NCBI GenBank assembly: GCA_903866825.1
Contig: CAIPPE010000256.1
Span: forward strand, 1-61,814
Source: an uncultured Methylococcaceae bacterium
GTDB taxonomy: Bacteria > Pseudomonadota > Gammaproteobacteria > Methylococcales > Methylomonadaceae
Length of the DNA: 61,814 nt
Direction of reading: 5' to 3'
The notes beneath the pieces were generated by a model. It was not told the DNA's origin. It did not search any database and saw nothing but the letters and a program-made list of their open reading frames with translations. This document shows positions 1 to 9,667 of this stretch, one piece after another (the stretch's first letter is position 1; each line of letters starts with the position of its first letter). A program made the translations under genes and the position numbers.

Positions 1-2
1 AT

Positions 3-65
3 GATTGTGCTGCGCAACCTATTGCAGTTGTTGACGCTAATTATTTAGTGAAACTAAATCGATGA
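3..65 (+). CDS. possible 3' end of a gene entering the window
   Basis: The frame beginning at base 3 is open from the window edge and ends at a TGA at 63-65. It would encode a C-terminal tail of about 20 residues ending in LVKLNR. The composition looks protein-like, but 20 codons are too few to prove coding or identify a family. Sequence before base 1 is needed to decide. It could equally be chance. Confidence 0.25.
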   Translation, partial: DCAAQPIAVVDANYLVKLNR

Positions 66-567
66 AGGTGAATATAGATTTGCCGAAACTATTTTTTCAA
101 TTCACTTTTTATTGTGCTTCGAACACAAGTGATAGTGGCAAAAATATAATCGAACAGGGTTTTGACTCTGAGATATCTCCACAAATTACTCCACTTCCAA
201 GGTATTGAAATAACAGGTCAACATGACTTCAGGTATTTTCGAATAGTCATTCGTTAGAGTAAATGACAAGTTACGACAGGCAATATTCGCGAGAAAGATG
301 AGCTGATAATGATAGCATTATTGGCAGATGTTCATCTTGATTTGTAGCTCAGTCGTGGTGCGATTAACAAGCTTAAACCTATCAGCCATAATGCATTCGT
401 CTGCTTGAAGTATGTGGTCTTTATCGGCAGACTTGGCGGGGCACTCTAAGTCTTTGGTTAGCGACTTTAATTAACAAGGTTTAAAGTTTAGCCGTTCGTA
501 TTAGTCCAATTGAGCTATGAACGGCCTTAAAGTCCTACTTATAAATGCCCCGCTTGATTTTGAAAGA
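66..567. other. intergenic stretch with a nested palindromic element (436-553)
   Basis: No gene is visible in this 500-bp stretch. It contains an imperfect palindromic element. The outer arms are GCGGGGCA (436-443) and TGCCCCGC (546-553). The inner arms are GCCGTTC (491-497) and GAACGGC (519-525), and the sequence between them is partly self-complementary (TAAAGTTTA against CTTAAAG). No transposase is nearby. The element could be a small miniature-transposon-like insertion or simply the terminator region behind the alcohol dehydrogenase gene. Confidence 0.4.
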
Positions 568-1611
568 TTACAAGCTAGCTAAATCAATCACGAAACGATA
601 TTTAACATCACTTTTTAAAACCCGTTCATAAGCTTCATTGATAGTTTGAATTGGAATGATTTCTACATCTGAAGTGATGTTGTGTTCAGCGCAGAAGTCT
701 AGCATTTCTTGGGTTTCTTTGATTCCTCCGATTAATGATCCCGCAATGCTACGTCGTTTAAAGATTAAGTTTCCAACCGAAGGAGAGGGATGGGGTTGAT
801 CGGGTACGCCCACCAGGCATAAGGTTCCATCACGCTTTAAGAGGGCAGTAAAGGCATCGAGGTTATGGGGTGCTGCAACGGTATTGAGGATAAAATCAAA
901 GCTGGCCAGGTGTTGCGCCATCTCTTCCGGATTTTTTGAAATCACAACCTCATCAGCTCCCAGTCGTTTAGCATCGTCTATCTTGCTGGGTGAGGTGGTA
1001 AAAAGGACCACATGAGCGCCAAAGGCATGGGCAAATTTAATGCCCATGTGACCTAAACCACCTAAGCCTACGACACCTACTTTGTCACCTTTTCCAATGT
1101 TCCAATGTCTTAAGGGTGAATAAGTGGTTATACCTGCACAAAGCAAAGGGGCGGTAGCGGCCAAATCCAGTTTGTCTGATACCTGCAGAACAAAGTTTTG
1201 ATTGACGACGATTTGTTTAGAATAGCCACCATAGTTAGTACCCCCCGAATGTTTGTCCGGAAAATTGTAGGTAAATTCAGCGTTATTGCAGTACTGTTCT
1301 AAATGGTCATGACATTCCGGGCAAACGCCACAAGAATCAACCATACAGCCAACCCCCACGCTATCACCGACTTTAAACTGTGTGACTTCGCTACCTATTT
1401 GAGTGACTTTACCTACAATTTCATGACCTGGCACCATAGGAAACGTCGAATTACCCCATTCGTTTCGGACTTGGTGTATATCTGAATGACAAACTCCACA
1501 GAAGAGAATCTCAATTTGTACATCGTTTGGCAGGGGATCGCGTCTCTCAAAGTTGAAAGGTGCAAGAGGAGAGGTGTGATTATGGGCGGCATAGCCTTGA
1601 GTTTTTTGCAT
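568..1611 (-). CDS. zinc-dependent NAD(P) alcohol/aldehyde dehydrogenase (YahK/CAD-like)
   Basis: This is a 347-aa medium-chain dehydrogenase of the cinnamyl-alcohol-dehydrogenase/YahK type, usually an NADP-dependent reductase of aldehydes. The catalytic zinc motifs CGVCHSD and GHEIVG are near residues 38-65. The structural zinc cysteines follow as CxxCxxCx7C (CGVCPECHDHLEQYC) near residues 95-110. The Rossmann loop is GLGGLGHMG near residue 180. Length and motif order are normal for the family. The gene stands alone on the minus strand, 15 bp downstream of the SOUL lipoprotein gene, so co-transcription is possible. The substrate cannot be read from sequence. Confidence 0.9.
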   Translation of the reverse strand: MQKTQGYAAHNHTSPLAPFNFERRDPLPNDVQIEILFCGVCHSDIHQVRNEWGNSTFPMVPGHEIVGKVTQIGSEVTQFKVGDSVGVGCMVDSCGVCPECHDHLEQYCNNAEFTYNFPDKHSGGTNYGGYSKQIVVNQNFVLQVSDKLDLAATAPLLCAGITTYSPLRHWNIGKGDKVGVVGLGGLGHMGIKFAHAFGAHVVLFTTSPSKIDDAKRLGADEVVISKNPEEMAQHLASFDFILNTVAAPHNLDAFTALLKRDGTLCLVGVPDQPHPSPSVGNLIFKRRSIAGSLIGGIKETQEMLDFCAEHNITSDVEIIPIQTINEAYERVLKSDVKYRFVIDLASL

Positions 1612-1626
1612 AATGTGTTCCTTTGA

Positions 1627-2244
1627 TTATTTTATTTCAATGTGGATTTCATTTCGGCGCAGAAAGGGTAATGTCCATGGCGGATCATAGGCTGCAGATT
1701 GTAGTGCAGAAATAATAGTATAGTCATGGGATCTTAGCCAAGCGTCCAGTGCTTCAGATTTTTCTTTAATACTTTGTTCACTTAGGCTGCCTGAGTAGTT
1801 TAGAACAGCGACTTTTTTACTCGGAATTTCGGCTATTATTACTGTTGGATCAAGAGGAATTGGGGCTGTTAAAAGAGTGTATTCTTTGGGTAGAACAAAG
1901 CGCATCAGCCAGATGTCTGCAGTTTTTTGTTGAATGACCGGTGCTGTCATCGCAATGCTTTCAGCTTGCTGTTCCTGAATAACGGGGGCTGTCATCGCGA
2001 GTTTTTGCTGGGCTTTATTATTACCAAAAATATAACCAGCCAAGCGCTGAAAGCCCTGGCTGCTGCTGGTTTTATAGTCTGCATTAATTTCGGTTTGGGC
2101 AACAACCAGGGTAGGGTACTGTCTGATCTGGATAGTTCCATAATCATTAAGTACCTGATATTTGGGTTCTTCTGAGCTACGTATACCCACAACAGTACAT
2201 CCCGTTAGAAAAATACTGGTTAAAAGGTTTATCAGTTTTTTCAT
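1627..2244 (-). CDS. SOUL-family haem-binding lipoprotein
   Basis: This 205-aa protein begins with a lipoprotein signal peptide (lipobox LTGC near residues 13-16), so it is probably anchored in an envelope membrane. The rest resembles the SOUL/HBP haem-binding fold: an N-terminal YQVL..YGTIQIRQYP segment and the hallmark MTAPVI motif. MTAPVIQ occurs twice, about 19 residues apart, where many family members show one clear copy. Family members bind haem or porphyrins, but their physiological role in bacteria is poorly defined. An AGGAT ribosome-binding site lies upstream of the ATG. The alcohol dehydrogenase gene follows 15 bp downstream. Confidence 0.85.
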   Translation of the reverse strand: MKKLINLLTSIFLTGCTVVGIRSSEEPKYQVLNDYGTIQIRQYPTLVVAQTEINADYKTSSSQGFQRLAGYIFGNNKAQQKLAMTAPVIQEQQAESIAMTAPVIQQKTADIWLMRFVLPKEYTLLTAPIPLDPTVIIAEIPSKKVAVLNYSGSLSEQSIKEKSEALDAWLRSHDYTIISALQSAAYDPPWTLPFLRRNEIHIEIK

Positions 2245-2459
2245 TATTAAACTAATCCTTTTGATTATAAATTAAATCAGTTAATTTGTCTGATTGTTAG
2301 CTTTGTATACTATAACAAGACTGTTGATAAATCATGAATAAATATAATTATCCAGAAATATCTGTTTTTATGCTTGAAGGGGGGCTTGCAGGAGTTGAGG
2401 TTCGAATAAATATCGTTTGAGTGAATATCGGTGGATAATTTTGATAATTTGTTAGGGAA

Positions 2460-2479
2460 GGGCGACTGGTAAGTCGCCC
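2460..2479. terminator. hairpin downstream of the RRM gene
   Basis: GGGCGACT (2460-2467) pairs with AGTCGCCC (2472-2479) around a 4-nt loop. It lies just past the stop codon of the RRM gene. A T-run follows on the plus strand, while the minus side is less T-rich, so a bidirectional or weak intrinsic terminator is the likely role. Confidence 0.6.
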
Positions 2480-2488
2480 CAAGGCTTT

Positions 2489-2755
2489 TTAATTACGTCT
2501 ACCGTTTTTGCCGGTAGCAGGTTCTTCAAATTTAACCTTTAAAGGTTTGCCGCAATATAAGTTGCCGTCAAGTGCTGCAATAGCTGCTCTTGCTTCGTGA
2601 CCTTCCATTCCGATAAAGCCGAAACCTCTACATTTTCCGCTAAAGATATCGGAAACAAGTTGAATGGAGCGGACTTTGCCATATTCTGAAAATAAGGCTT
2701 GAACAGAAGCCTCTGTGGCCTCGCTAGGTAAGTTTCCTACAAAAAGTCGTTTCAA
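2489..2755 (-). CDS. small RRM RNA-binding protein
   Basis: This 88-aa protein consists of one RNA-recognition motif. RNP2 (LFVGNLP) is near residues 4-10 and RNP1 (CRGFGFIGM) near residues 42-50, followed by a short basic tail (GKNGRRN). Free-standing RRM proteins of this size are common in cyanobacteria and gammaproteobacteria, often cold-inducible, and bind single-stranded RNA. Here the gene is 109 bp downstream of a cold-shock protein gene on the same strand. Two hairpins separate them, so read-through or a shared cold response is plausible but not shown. Confidence 0.9.
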   Translation of the reverse strand: MKRLFVGNLPSEATEASVQALFSEYGKVRSIQLVSDIFSGKCRGFGFIGMEGHEARAAIAALDGNLYCGKPLKVKFEEPATGKNGRRN

Positions 2756-2790
2756 AAGACATATCCTAAATTCATGGGGTGAGTTGATGG

Positions 2791-2842
2791 GCCGGAAAAA
2801 ACCGGCTGTGCCACAACTCCGCCTGTTATTTAGGTGGAGTTG
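2791..2842 (-). terminator. two hairpins between the cold-shock and RRM genes
   Basis: The first hairpin is CAACTCCGCCT (2814-2824) with AGGTGGAGTTG (2832-2842), an 11-bp stem with one mismatch or G-U pair. The second is GCCGG (2791-2795) with CCGGC (2802-2806) around six A residues. Both lie just downstream of the cold-shock gene on its transcript. They could terminate the short csp mRNA or protect its 3' end. Confidence 0.55.
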
Positions 2843-2864
2843 GGTGTCAGAAAGTAATGTCAGT

Positions 2865-3071
2865 TTATGCTGATGTTACATTTGAAGCTTGTGGGCCTTT
2901 AGCGCCTGATTCCACTTCGTATTTTACTGCTTGACCTTCTGCGAGGGTGCGAAAACCGCCGTCACTTGAAATAGCAGAGAAATGTACGAATACATCGGCA
3001 CTGCCATCACTAGGAGATATAAAGCCGAATCCTTTAGATTCGTTGAACCACTTGACCGTACCTGTTGCCAT
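2865..3071 (-). CDS. cold-shock protein (CspA family)
   Basis: This 68-aa single cold-shock domain protein starts with [16 protein letters not shown], which contains RNP1 (KGFGFI), and carries VFVHFSAI (RNP2) near residues 27-34. Such proteins bind single-stranded nucleic acid and act as RNA chaperones or antiterminators. The length is standard. The 5' flank up to the next gene (3072-3296) is about 225 bp of AT-rich sequence, in keeping with the long 5' leader typical of csp genes. The window has a second copy at 12008-12208. Confidence 0.95.
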   Translation of the reverse strand: MATGTVKWFNESKGFGFISPSDGSADVFVHFSAISSDGGFRTLAEGQAVKYEVESGAKGPQASNVTSA

Positions 3072-3296
3072 GTAACGTCCTCAATAAATGAATGTAAATA
3101 TTTTATTGCAAATCATACCGGGCACAAAAAGGAAAAAAACGGATGGAATTTTTGAGAAGTGCTGATTAAAGTGCAAAACTTTTTATTAAATAGAAGTCTC
3201 GCATCAAACGCAATACTGTCCACTAACCTGTTTATTATAGTGCTTAATAGTAACTATAGCCATCTAATCTTTTATGCTGATCTATTATGTCGATAC

Positions 3297-5525
3297 TTAC
3301 TTCCAAATACTGACAATATTAGTGAAGTCATCAGTCCAGGGTTGCATGTCAAAATATAAGGGCATTTTTTGCCAATTACCTAAGCGACTTAGACTTAATT
3401 GGCTAAGGGTTTGAGGGTCTTTTGCCATGACTACCCAGTCGGTAGCGACAACTAAAGGCAGTTCTTGTTGAGGCTTAAACTCTTCTATGAGTGCCGAAAT
3501 ATGCATTTTCTCTGCATGTATAGATAATACTTTCTTGAGTAATAGATGTCGGTTCGTAATATGAAAAGCTAATATGCCTTTTGGCTTAAGCTTTTTAAAA
3601 TATAGCTCAATTGCTTCTTTAGTCAGTAAATGGGTGGGTACAGAATCTGAGCTAAAAGCATCCATAATTAACAAGTCAAATTTGCCATCAGGTTCTTTAT
3701 CTAAAGAGAGACGAGCGTCACCGATACTCGTTTTAGAATCATATGTGCAACGTTTTAAATAGCTGAAATATTCCGGGTTACTGGCAATATCGACAACCAA
3801 TGGATCGATTTCGTATAAAGTCCAGTGTTGTGAGGGTTTGGCATAACAGGCTAAGGCCCCCGCACCGAGTCCAACGATACCGATAGTCCAATCCTGATTG
3901 CTATCATCATATTCTTTAAATAGCTGTCCCATTGGGCCGGGGCGACTGTAATAGGTTAACGGAATGGTCGCAAGAGCTTCTGGTAGTCTTTGTGCGCCAT
4001 GTTTAGTGGTGCCATGAAAAAGTTCATGATAGGTTTCAGGCTGATTTTGTTCTGACGTCAGTACACTTTCTCTTACCGCGAGAACTCCAAAGAAGGTGCG
4101 TTTTTGATAAAGGGTATGTGACGACAGGCCATGAAGTCCTAAAGAAAGGAAAATAATGGCACCTGTTGTTAATGCGAAGGCAACGGGTTTGGCTCTCAGA
4201 AAAAAGCTGACCAGGGTTAGCGCAATTAAACTGATAACTATAAGATCAAAATATTGCAGTAAATCTTCAATGTTTGCATAAAGAACCAAGCCGAAAATAA
4301 CCAGCAGAGCAGGGATTGCTATTTGCAGCATTAAGCTATTTTTAACTGAACTGATGGGCCAGGGTCTTAGTAATAATGCGGCAACAATCATGATTGGGTA
4401 TTCATAGATTCCATTGAATATGAACGGTGCCACGAAGGTATTAAACATACCACCTAACATGCCACCAAAAGACATGATCAGATAAAACGTTGTTAAATGC
4501 TTTGTATTGGGTCTATTTTTAGCCAGCTCACCATGACAGACCATGACAGCAAAGAAAAATGCAATCAGATGTAGAATGAGATACGCCCAATAGGGTAAGT
4601 CTGCGGGATTTATAAATGCATAGGCTATAAAGGGTAACAAGAATAGCGGCTGTAGCTTAACTATGATTGGATGTATTTTGTCATTCCATTTGGAAAATAC
4701 AATAACGAAAGACAGCAAGTAAACAGTTAAAGGGATAATCCATAACAAAGGTACTGACGCTATGTCAGTACTTATAAAATTGGTTAAACCTAAAAGTAGA
4801 CTTGAGGGTACAAACGCTAACACTAGCCAATGAAGTTTTGTAAAAAGACTGAGTGTACTTACTTCGCTGGTTTCTTTTTGTGTAATAGCTTGGTTTTTTT
4901 TGCTTTTCCATAAAATAGCTGCACAGCCTGCGATAAGCAGACACAATATTCCATAACCTATACCCCAGTAAGTTTTTTGATTTGTTACTCCAATGCTGGG
5001 CTCAAGCAAGAAAGGATAACTGAGTAGTGCAATCAAACTGCCTGTATTACTGGCTGCATAAAGAAAATAAGGGTCATCGCTCGTTTGATGGCCAACATTG
5101 GCAAACCATTTTTGTATCAGGGGCGCTGTGGTTGACACTACAAAAAAAGGTAGTCCGATAGCAAGGAGTAGTGTCCAGAGTAGCCAGAAGGTGGGGTTGC
5201 TTTCAGTGGGCGGAGCCGTATTTTCTGGTAAGGCGAGTGGTAATGCTAAGAAACTGATCAGAATAACAACAGTGTGTATCTGTATTTGCCGATGCTGACT
5301 AAATCGAGTAGAAAGTGTATGGGCGTATAGATAGCCTAAAAACAGAATAGTTTGGTAAAACACCATGCAGGTATTCCATACTGCAGGTGAACCACCTAAC
5401 AAGGGTAAGAGGATTTTACCAAACAGGGGTTGCAGAACAAACATCAGTGATGCACTGACAAATAATGTCCCCGCAAATAATAATGTCCAAGATAAACTTC
5501 GGTTAGTTTTTGCGGGGTCAGTCAT
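3297..5525 (-). CDS. membrane-bound spermidine-synthase-like protein (MFS-type N-terminus)
   Basis: This 742-aa protein has two parts. The first roughly 480 residues are a chain of hydrophobic segments of the type annotated as fused MFS/spermidine synthase. The C-terminal 250 residues form a SAM-type fold with IGIVGLGAGALACYA (glycine-rich motif I), YEIDPLVVDIA, GDARLSL and LLIMDAFSSDSVP, as in spermidine synthases. Whether it moves polyamines or transfers aminopropyl groups cannot be decided. Many such fusions are uncharacterised. The gene stands alone on the minus strand with 158 bp before the fds operon end. Confidence 0.75.
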   Translation of the reverse strand: MTDPAKTNRSLSWTLLFAGTLFVSASLMFVLQPLFGKILLPLLGGSPAVWNTCMVFYQTILFLGYLYAHTLSTRFSQHRQIQIHTVVILISFLALPLALPENTAPPTESNPTFWLLWTLLLAIGLPFFVVSTTAPLIQKWFANVGHQTSDDPYFLYAASNTGSLIALLSYPFLLEPSIGVTNQKTYWGIGYGILCLLIAGCAAILWKSKKNQAITQKETSEVSTLSLFTKLHWLVLAFVPSSLLLGLTNFISTDIASVPLLWIIPLTVYLLSFVIVFSKWNDKIHPIIVKLQPLFLLPFIAYAFINPADLPYWAYLILHLIAFFFAVMVCHGELAKNRPNTKHLTTFYLIMSFGGMLGGMFNTFVAPFIFNGIYEYPIMIVAALLLRPWPISSVKNSLMLQIAIPALLVIFGLVLYANIEDLLQYFDLIVISLIALTLVSFFLRAKPVAFALTTGAIIFLSLGLHGLSSHTLYQKRTFFGVLAVRESVLTSEQNQPETYHELFHGTTKHGAQRLPEALATIPLTYYSRPGPMGQLFKEYDDSNQDWTIGIVGLGAGALACYAKPSQHWTLYEIDPLVVDIASNPEYFSYLKRCTYDSKTSIGDARLSLDKEPDGKFDLLIMDAFSSDSVPTHLLTKEAIELYFKKLKPKGILAFHITNRHLLLKKVLSIHAEKMHISALIEEFKPQQELPLVVATDWVVMAKDPQTLSQLSLSRLGNWQKMPLYFDMQPWTDDFTNIVSIWK

Positions 5526-5683
5526 TGTTTATGAATCGATTTTAAGCGTTTTATTAGTTTTATTAATAGTTCGCCTGAACACGATAGACGAACTTATAGT
5601 TTAGTAATCCATATTAAACTTAGCGTAAACCATCGATGCCGAGATGTAATGGTTCAAGTTATAAATCTATCTTTCTTTCTTTT

Positions 5684-5899
5684 TTAATTAAGTTTAGATA
5701 AAGCATTTCTAGCCAATTCACTTAACTCTGATCCATCTGCGTGCAAATACGCAATAATGTCGCTACGCATTCTGGGGTCCCATGATCTTTTTATGTGATT
5801 TATCACGCCTTTAGCTGCGATTTCTTTATCGGGTTCCGCATTAAAAAAATCACTAATATCATTGGCCATTCTAATAAGGGTTTCAATTTTATTGCTCAT
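5684..5899 (-). CDS. fdsD: formate dehydrogenase delta subunit
   Basis: This 71-aa protein matches the small delta subunit of NAD-dependent molybdenum formate dehydrogenases: LIRMANDISDFF near the N-terminus and a HIKRSWDPRMR core. In Cupriavidus and Rhodobacter fds systems FdsD is required for an active enzyme and is proposed to help cofactor insertion. Its start overlaps the end of fdhD by 4 nt (ATGA), so it is translationally coupled. It is the last gene of the fdsGBA-fdhD-fdsD operon. Confidence 0.9.
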   Translation of the reverse strand: MSNKIETLIRMANDISDFFNAEPDKEIAAKGVINHIKRSWDPRMRSDIIAYLHADGSELSELARNALSKLN

Positions 5900-6732
5900 A
5901 ATACATCGTTGTTATGGGTTAAACGCTGAGGATGTGTGTATATAACATGCTGATCATCTCTAGCAAAGCCTATTAATGTTAGACCGGTCTCATTGGCTAG
6001 ACGTATGGCTAAACCAGTAGGCGCAGAAATAGCCGCCAGTAGGTTAATGCCTACCCATGCTGTCTTTTGAACCATTTCATAACTTGCTCGACTAGTAACG
6101 ATAACAAAACCTGTTGATAGGTCTTTTCCGGTTTTCAACAGAAAGCCGATCAATTTATCCAGCGCGTTATGTCTCCCCACATCCTCTCTAATATCAATTA
6201 TACCTTGCCCCGGAACTGCCCAGGCAGCTGCATGAATAGCGCCCGTGATTCGGTTGAGATTTTGGTGTTGATGCAGTTCTGATAATGCAGCACGTAAATC
6301 AGTAGAAGTCATCTTAAGGCTACCATCAACCGCATTGGGTTGTCGGATAGCCTGATTTAATGTGCTTGCACCACATAGACCGCAACCCGTTCGTCCAGTC
6401 AAATTACGGCCTTTATCAGACATGCATTGAAACCGATAGTCAGGAATCTTTATTTGAATTTCGATTCCATTAGAACGGTTATAAATCCGTGTTGACAAGA
6501 GTTCTTGCGGATTTTTTAAAATACCCTCAGTAATACTAAACCCTAATGCAAATTCTTCAAGATTTGTAGGCGTTGCCAGCATAACGACATGAGGCAATCC
6601 ATTATAAATTAAAGAAATAGGGACTTCTTCAGCAACATAATCCAGTTTTTGCTCGTGTACTCCAGCTTTCCAGCGATCAACAGTAATTTCCTGATAACTT
6701 GGCCAGCCCAAATCTAATAATAACTCATCCAC
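5896..6732 (-). CDS. fdhD: formate dehydrogenase accessory sulfurtransferase FdhD (FdsC)
   Basis: This 278-aa member of the FdhD/FdsC family passes sulfur to the molybdenum bis-MGD cofactor before its insertion into formate dehydrogenase. The conserved CxxC loop is seen as TGCGLCGAST near residues 115-124, and DVGRHNALDKLIG near residue 183 is the family signature. It sits between fdsA and fdsD, matching the fdsGBACD gene order of soluble NAD-linked formate dehydrogenases. The gap to fdsA is 58 bp. Confidence 0.95.
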   Translation of the reverse strand: MDELLLDLGWPSYQEITVDRWKAGVHEQKLDYVAEEVPISLIYNGLPHVVMLATPTNLEEFALGFSITEGILKNPQELLSTRIYNRSNGIEIQIKIPDYRFQCMSDKGRNLTGRTGCGLCGASTLNQAIRQPNAVDGSLKMTSTDLRAALSELHQHQNLNRITGAIHAAAWAVPGQGIIDIREDVGRHNALDKLIGFLLKTGKDLSTGFVIVTSRASYEMVQKTAWVGINLLAAISAPTGLAIRLANETGLTLIGFARDDQHVIYTHPQRLTHNNDVL

Positions 6733-6790
6733 AATTCAACTCACACCCAGCCGTTAAGATGGGTGATGAGGATTTTGGCTTTGGTTATTG

Positions 6791-9643
6791 TTATGAACCA
6801 TTACTAATGCCTTGTTCAAGCAAATCTAATTGCAGGTCTGAAAAAGCCTGGTATTCTTTTTGCCATTCAGACGGTTGAAGCACCTTGGTAATTTGCACAG
6901 CCGTAACTTTGTACTCAGGGCAGTTAGTGGCCCAGTCAGAGTTGTCAGTTGTGATAACATTCGCCCCGGATTCAGGAAAATGGAACGTTGTGTAGACAAC
7001 GCCAGGTTGAACTCGATCAGTCACCAATGCACGTAACACTGTTTCACCGACACGGCTTTTAATACCGACCCAGTCATTTGTTTTTATGCCACGATCTTCG
7101 GCATCATGAGGGTGAATTTCTAAAATATCTTCTGAATGCCAGGCATTATTTTCAGTACGACGGGTTTGGGCACCGACATTGTATTGAGATAAAATACGAC
7201 CCGTCGTTAATATCAATGGGAACTTTTGAGTTACTTTCTCTCTGGTTGCAACGTATTCTGTTAACATAAACAAACCTTTACCATCATCACGCAAAAATTC
7301 ATCTTTATGCATAATAGGTGTGCCTTCAGGTGTTTCATCGTTGCAAGGCCATTGTATGCTACCCAATTCTGCTATTTTGTCATAGCTTACGCCATTAAAG
7401 CTGGGTGTTAATCGGGCGATCTCATCCATGATTTCAGATGGATGACTATAATTCATGGGATAGCCTAACGCATTTGATAGAAGTTGTGTTACTTCCCAAT
7501 CAGCATAGCCAGCTAAAGGACGCATCACCTTACGTACGGGTGAAATACGGCGCTCTGCGTTGGTAAAGGTGCCATCTTTTTCTAAAAAGGAAGCGCCAGG
7601 CAAGAAAACGTGGGCAAACTTTGCAGTTTCATTTAAGAAAATATCTTGTACTATGACACACTCCATTGCGCGTAACGCATTGTGAACATGACTAATATCC
7701 GGATCTGATTGAGCAATGTCTTCACCTTCTATATACATTCCCAAATAGTAACCATCTAAAGCCGCATCAAACATATTAGGAATTCGTAATCCGGGCTCAG
7801 TGCTTAAGGGTGCTTGCCAAGCTGATTCAAACAATGCATGTGTTTCGGGATCAGACACATGGCGATAACCGGGTAACTCATGAGGAAATGATCCCATATC
7901 ACATGAGCCTTGAACGTTATTTTGTCCACGTAAAGGATTTACCCCAACGCCATCACGACCTAAGTTGCCAGTTGCCATAGCTAAATTGGCAATGCCAATC
8001 ACGGTAGTGGAGCCTTGACTATGTTCAGTGACGCCTAAGCCATAATGAAAGGCACCATTTTTGGTGGTTCCATAAAGGCGGGCAGCCGCTCTCATTTCTG
8101 CAGCGGGTACACCTGTAATAGCCTCAGTATTTTCTGGCGAATGGCGGACATCTGAAACAAAGGCGCGCCATTTATTAAATGATACGACGTCGCAACGGGC
8201 ATTGACAAAGGCTTCATCAACCAGGTTCTCAGTAACAATAACGTGAGCCAACGCATTAACAACAGCTACGTTAGTACCTGGGCGCAATTTCAAATGATAA
8301 TCAGCTTGAACGTGGGCGGTTCTGACTAAATCTATATTGCGCGGGTCAATAACGATTAATTTAGCGCCTTGACGTAAGCGTTTCTTCATCATTGATCCGA
8401 AGACTGGATGGCCATCGGTCGGATTTACACCCATAAGAACGATGACGTCTGCTTTCATCACAGAGTCAAAGTTTTGTGTGCCAGAAGACTCACCAAATGT
8501 TTGTTTTAGTCCATATCCTGTAGGCGAATGACAGACTCGTGCGCAGGTATCAACATTGTTATTGCCAAAGCCAGCGCGGATTAATTTTTGGACAAGATAG
8601 GCTTCTTCGTTGGTGCAACGTGAGGAAGTAATGCCACCAATAGCGTTTTTGCCATATTTTGCTTGAATACGTTTTAATTCAGAAGCCGCATGGTTAATGG
8701 CTTCTTCCCAACTGACTTCTTGCCATGCATCTTTAATGCTAGCGCGTATCATGGGTTTAGTAATGCGATCCTTATGTGTTGCATATCCAAAGGCGAAGCG
8801 ACCTTTTATGCATGAATGACCGTGGTTTGCTTTGCCATCCTTATTGGGTACCATTCGGATGACTTGTTCACCTTTCATTTCAGCTCTAAATGAACAGCCA
8901 ACACCACAATAGGCACAGGTGGTAATAATTGCATGTTCGGGTTGACCATGGTCAATAACCGATTTTTCCATTAATGTGGCGGTAGGGCAAGCTTGAACAC
9001 AGGCACCACAAGAAACACATTCTGATTCCATGAAAGTTTCATTTTGTCCGGGTGATACTTTAGAATCAAAACCACGGCCATCAATGGTTAAAGCAAAAGT
9101 GCCTTGGGTTTCTTCACAGGCTCTTACGCAGCGAGAGCACACAATACATTTACTGGGATCAAAGCTAAAGTAAGGATTGCTTTCGTCTTTAACGGCATGA
9201 AGATGGGTTTCAACCGGATGGTAACGAACTTCACGCAAGCCTACTGCACCCGCCATATCTTGTAATTCACAATCACCATTAGATGAACAGGTCAAGCAAT
9301 CCAGAGGATGATCAGAGATGTATAACTCCATTACACCACGACGAACTTCTGCCAGTTTCTGGTTTTGAGTAACAACTTTTAGGCCTTCCGCTGCAGGTGT
9401 AGTACACGATGCGGGCATGCCACGTCCACCTTCAATCTGAACGACGCAAAGGCGACACGAGCCAAAAGGTTCGATGCTGTCAGTCGCGCATAATTTAGGT
9501 ATGTCGATACCGATAGAGGCAGCAGCACGCATAATAGAAGTGCCTTGAGGAACTGTGACTTTAAAGCCATCAATTTCTAGCGTAACTAGCTGACTTGCGG
9601 TGCTGGCAGGTGTGCCAAAATCTTGTTCTTTATTAATGCTCAT
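6791..9643 (-). CDS. fdsA: NAD-dependent formate dehydrogenase alpha (molybdenum) subunit
   Basis: This 950-aa catalytic subunit oxidises formate to CO2. Domains in order: a [2Fe-2S] ferredoxin domain (about 22-95), a NuoG-like His/Cys [4Fe-4S] site (HPLDCLTC, about 112), a two-cluster ferredoxin module (CIVCSRCVRACE at 166; CVSCGACVQACP at 209), the Mo-proximal cluster (CAYCGVGC, 243-250), and the molybdopterin domain. The presumed Mo ligand is Cys371 followed by the conserved His (ARVCHSP), so this is a cysteine enzyme and not a selenocysteine one. The C-terminal MoCo domain ends near residue 930. There is no twin-arginine signal, so it should be cytosolic. It is co-transcribed with fdsB upstream and fdhD downstream. 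Confidence 0.97.
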   Translation of the reverse strand: MSINKEQDFGTPASTASQLVTLEIDGFKVTVPQGTSIMRAAASIGIDIPKLCATDSIEPFGSCRLCVVQIEGGRGMPASCTTPAAEGLKVVTQNQKLAEVRRGVMELYISDHPLDCLTCSSNGDCELQDMAGAVGLREVRYHPVETHLHAVKDESNPYFSFDPSKCIVCSRCVRACEETQGTFALTIDGRGFDSKVSPGQNETFMESECVSCGACVQACPTATLMEKSVIDHGQPEHAIITTCAYCGVGCSFRAEMKGEQVIRMVPNKDGKANHGHSCIKGRFAFGYATHKDRITKPMIRASIKDAWQEVSWEEAINHAASELKRIQAKYGKNAIGGITSSRCTNEEAYLVQKLIRAGFGNNNVDTCARVCHSPTGYGLKQTFGESSGTQNFDSVMKADVIVLMGVNPTDGHPVFGSMMKKRLRQGAKLIVIDPRNIDLVRTAHVQADYHLKLRPGTNVAVVNALAHVIVTENLVDEAFVNARCDVVSFNKWRAFVSDVRHSPENTEAITGVPAAEMRAAARLYGTTKNGAFHYGLGVTEHSQGSTTVIGIANLAMATGNLGRDGVGVNPLRGQNNVQGSCDMGSFPHELPGYRHVSDPETHALFESAWQAPLSTEPGLRIPNMFDAALDGYYLGMYIEGEDIAQSDPDISHVHNALRAMECVIVQDIFLNETAKFAHVFLPGASFLEKDGTFTNAERRISPVRKVMRPLAGYADWEVTQLLSNALGYPMNYSHPSEIMDEIARLTPSFNGVSYDKIAELGSIQWPCNDETPEGTPIMHKDEFLRDDGKGLFMLTEYVATREKVTQKFPLILTTGRILSQYNVGAQTRRTENNAWHSEDILEIHPHDAEDRGIKTNDWVGIKSRVGETVLRALVTDRVQPGVVYTTFHFPESGANVITTDNSDWATNCPEYKVTAVQITKVLQPSEWQKEYQAFSDLQLDLLEQGISNGS

Positions 9644-9667
9644 GATGGATTCCTCGAGTCGTCGTTA

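Noticed and set aside
436-553. Integron attC site
   Set aside because: The palindrome lacks the paired RYYYAAC/GTTRRRY core sites, and no integron cassettes are present.
6791-9643. Selenocysteine in formate dehydrogenase
   Set aside because: The presumed Mo ligand is encoded as Cys (ARVCHSP) and no in-frame TGA is present.
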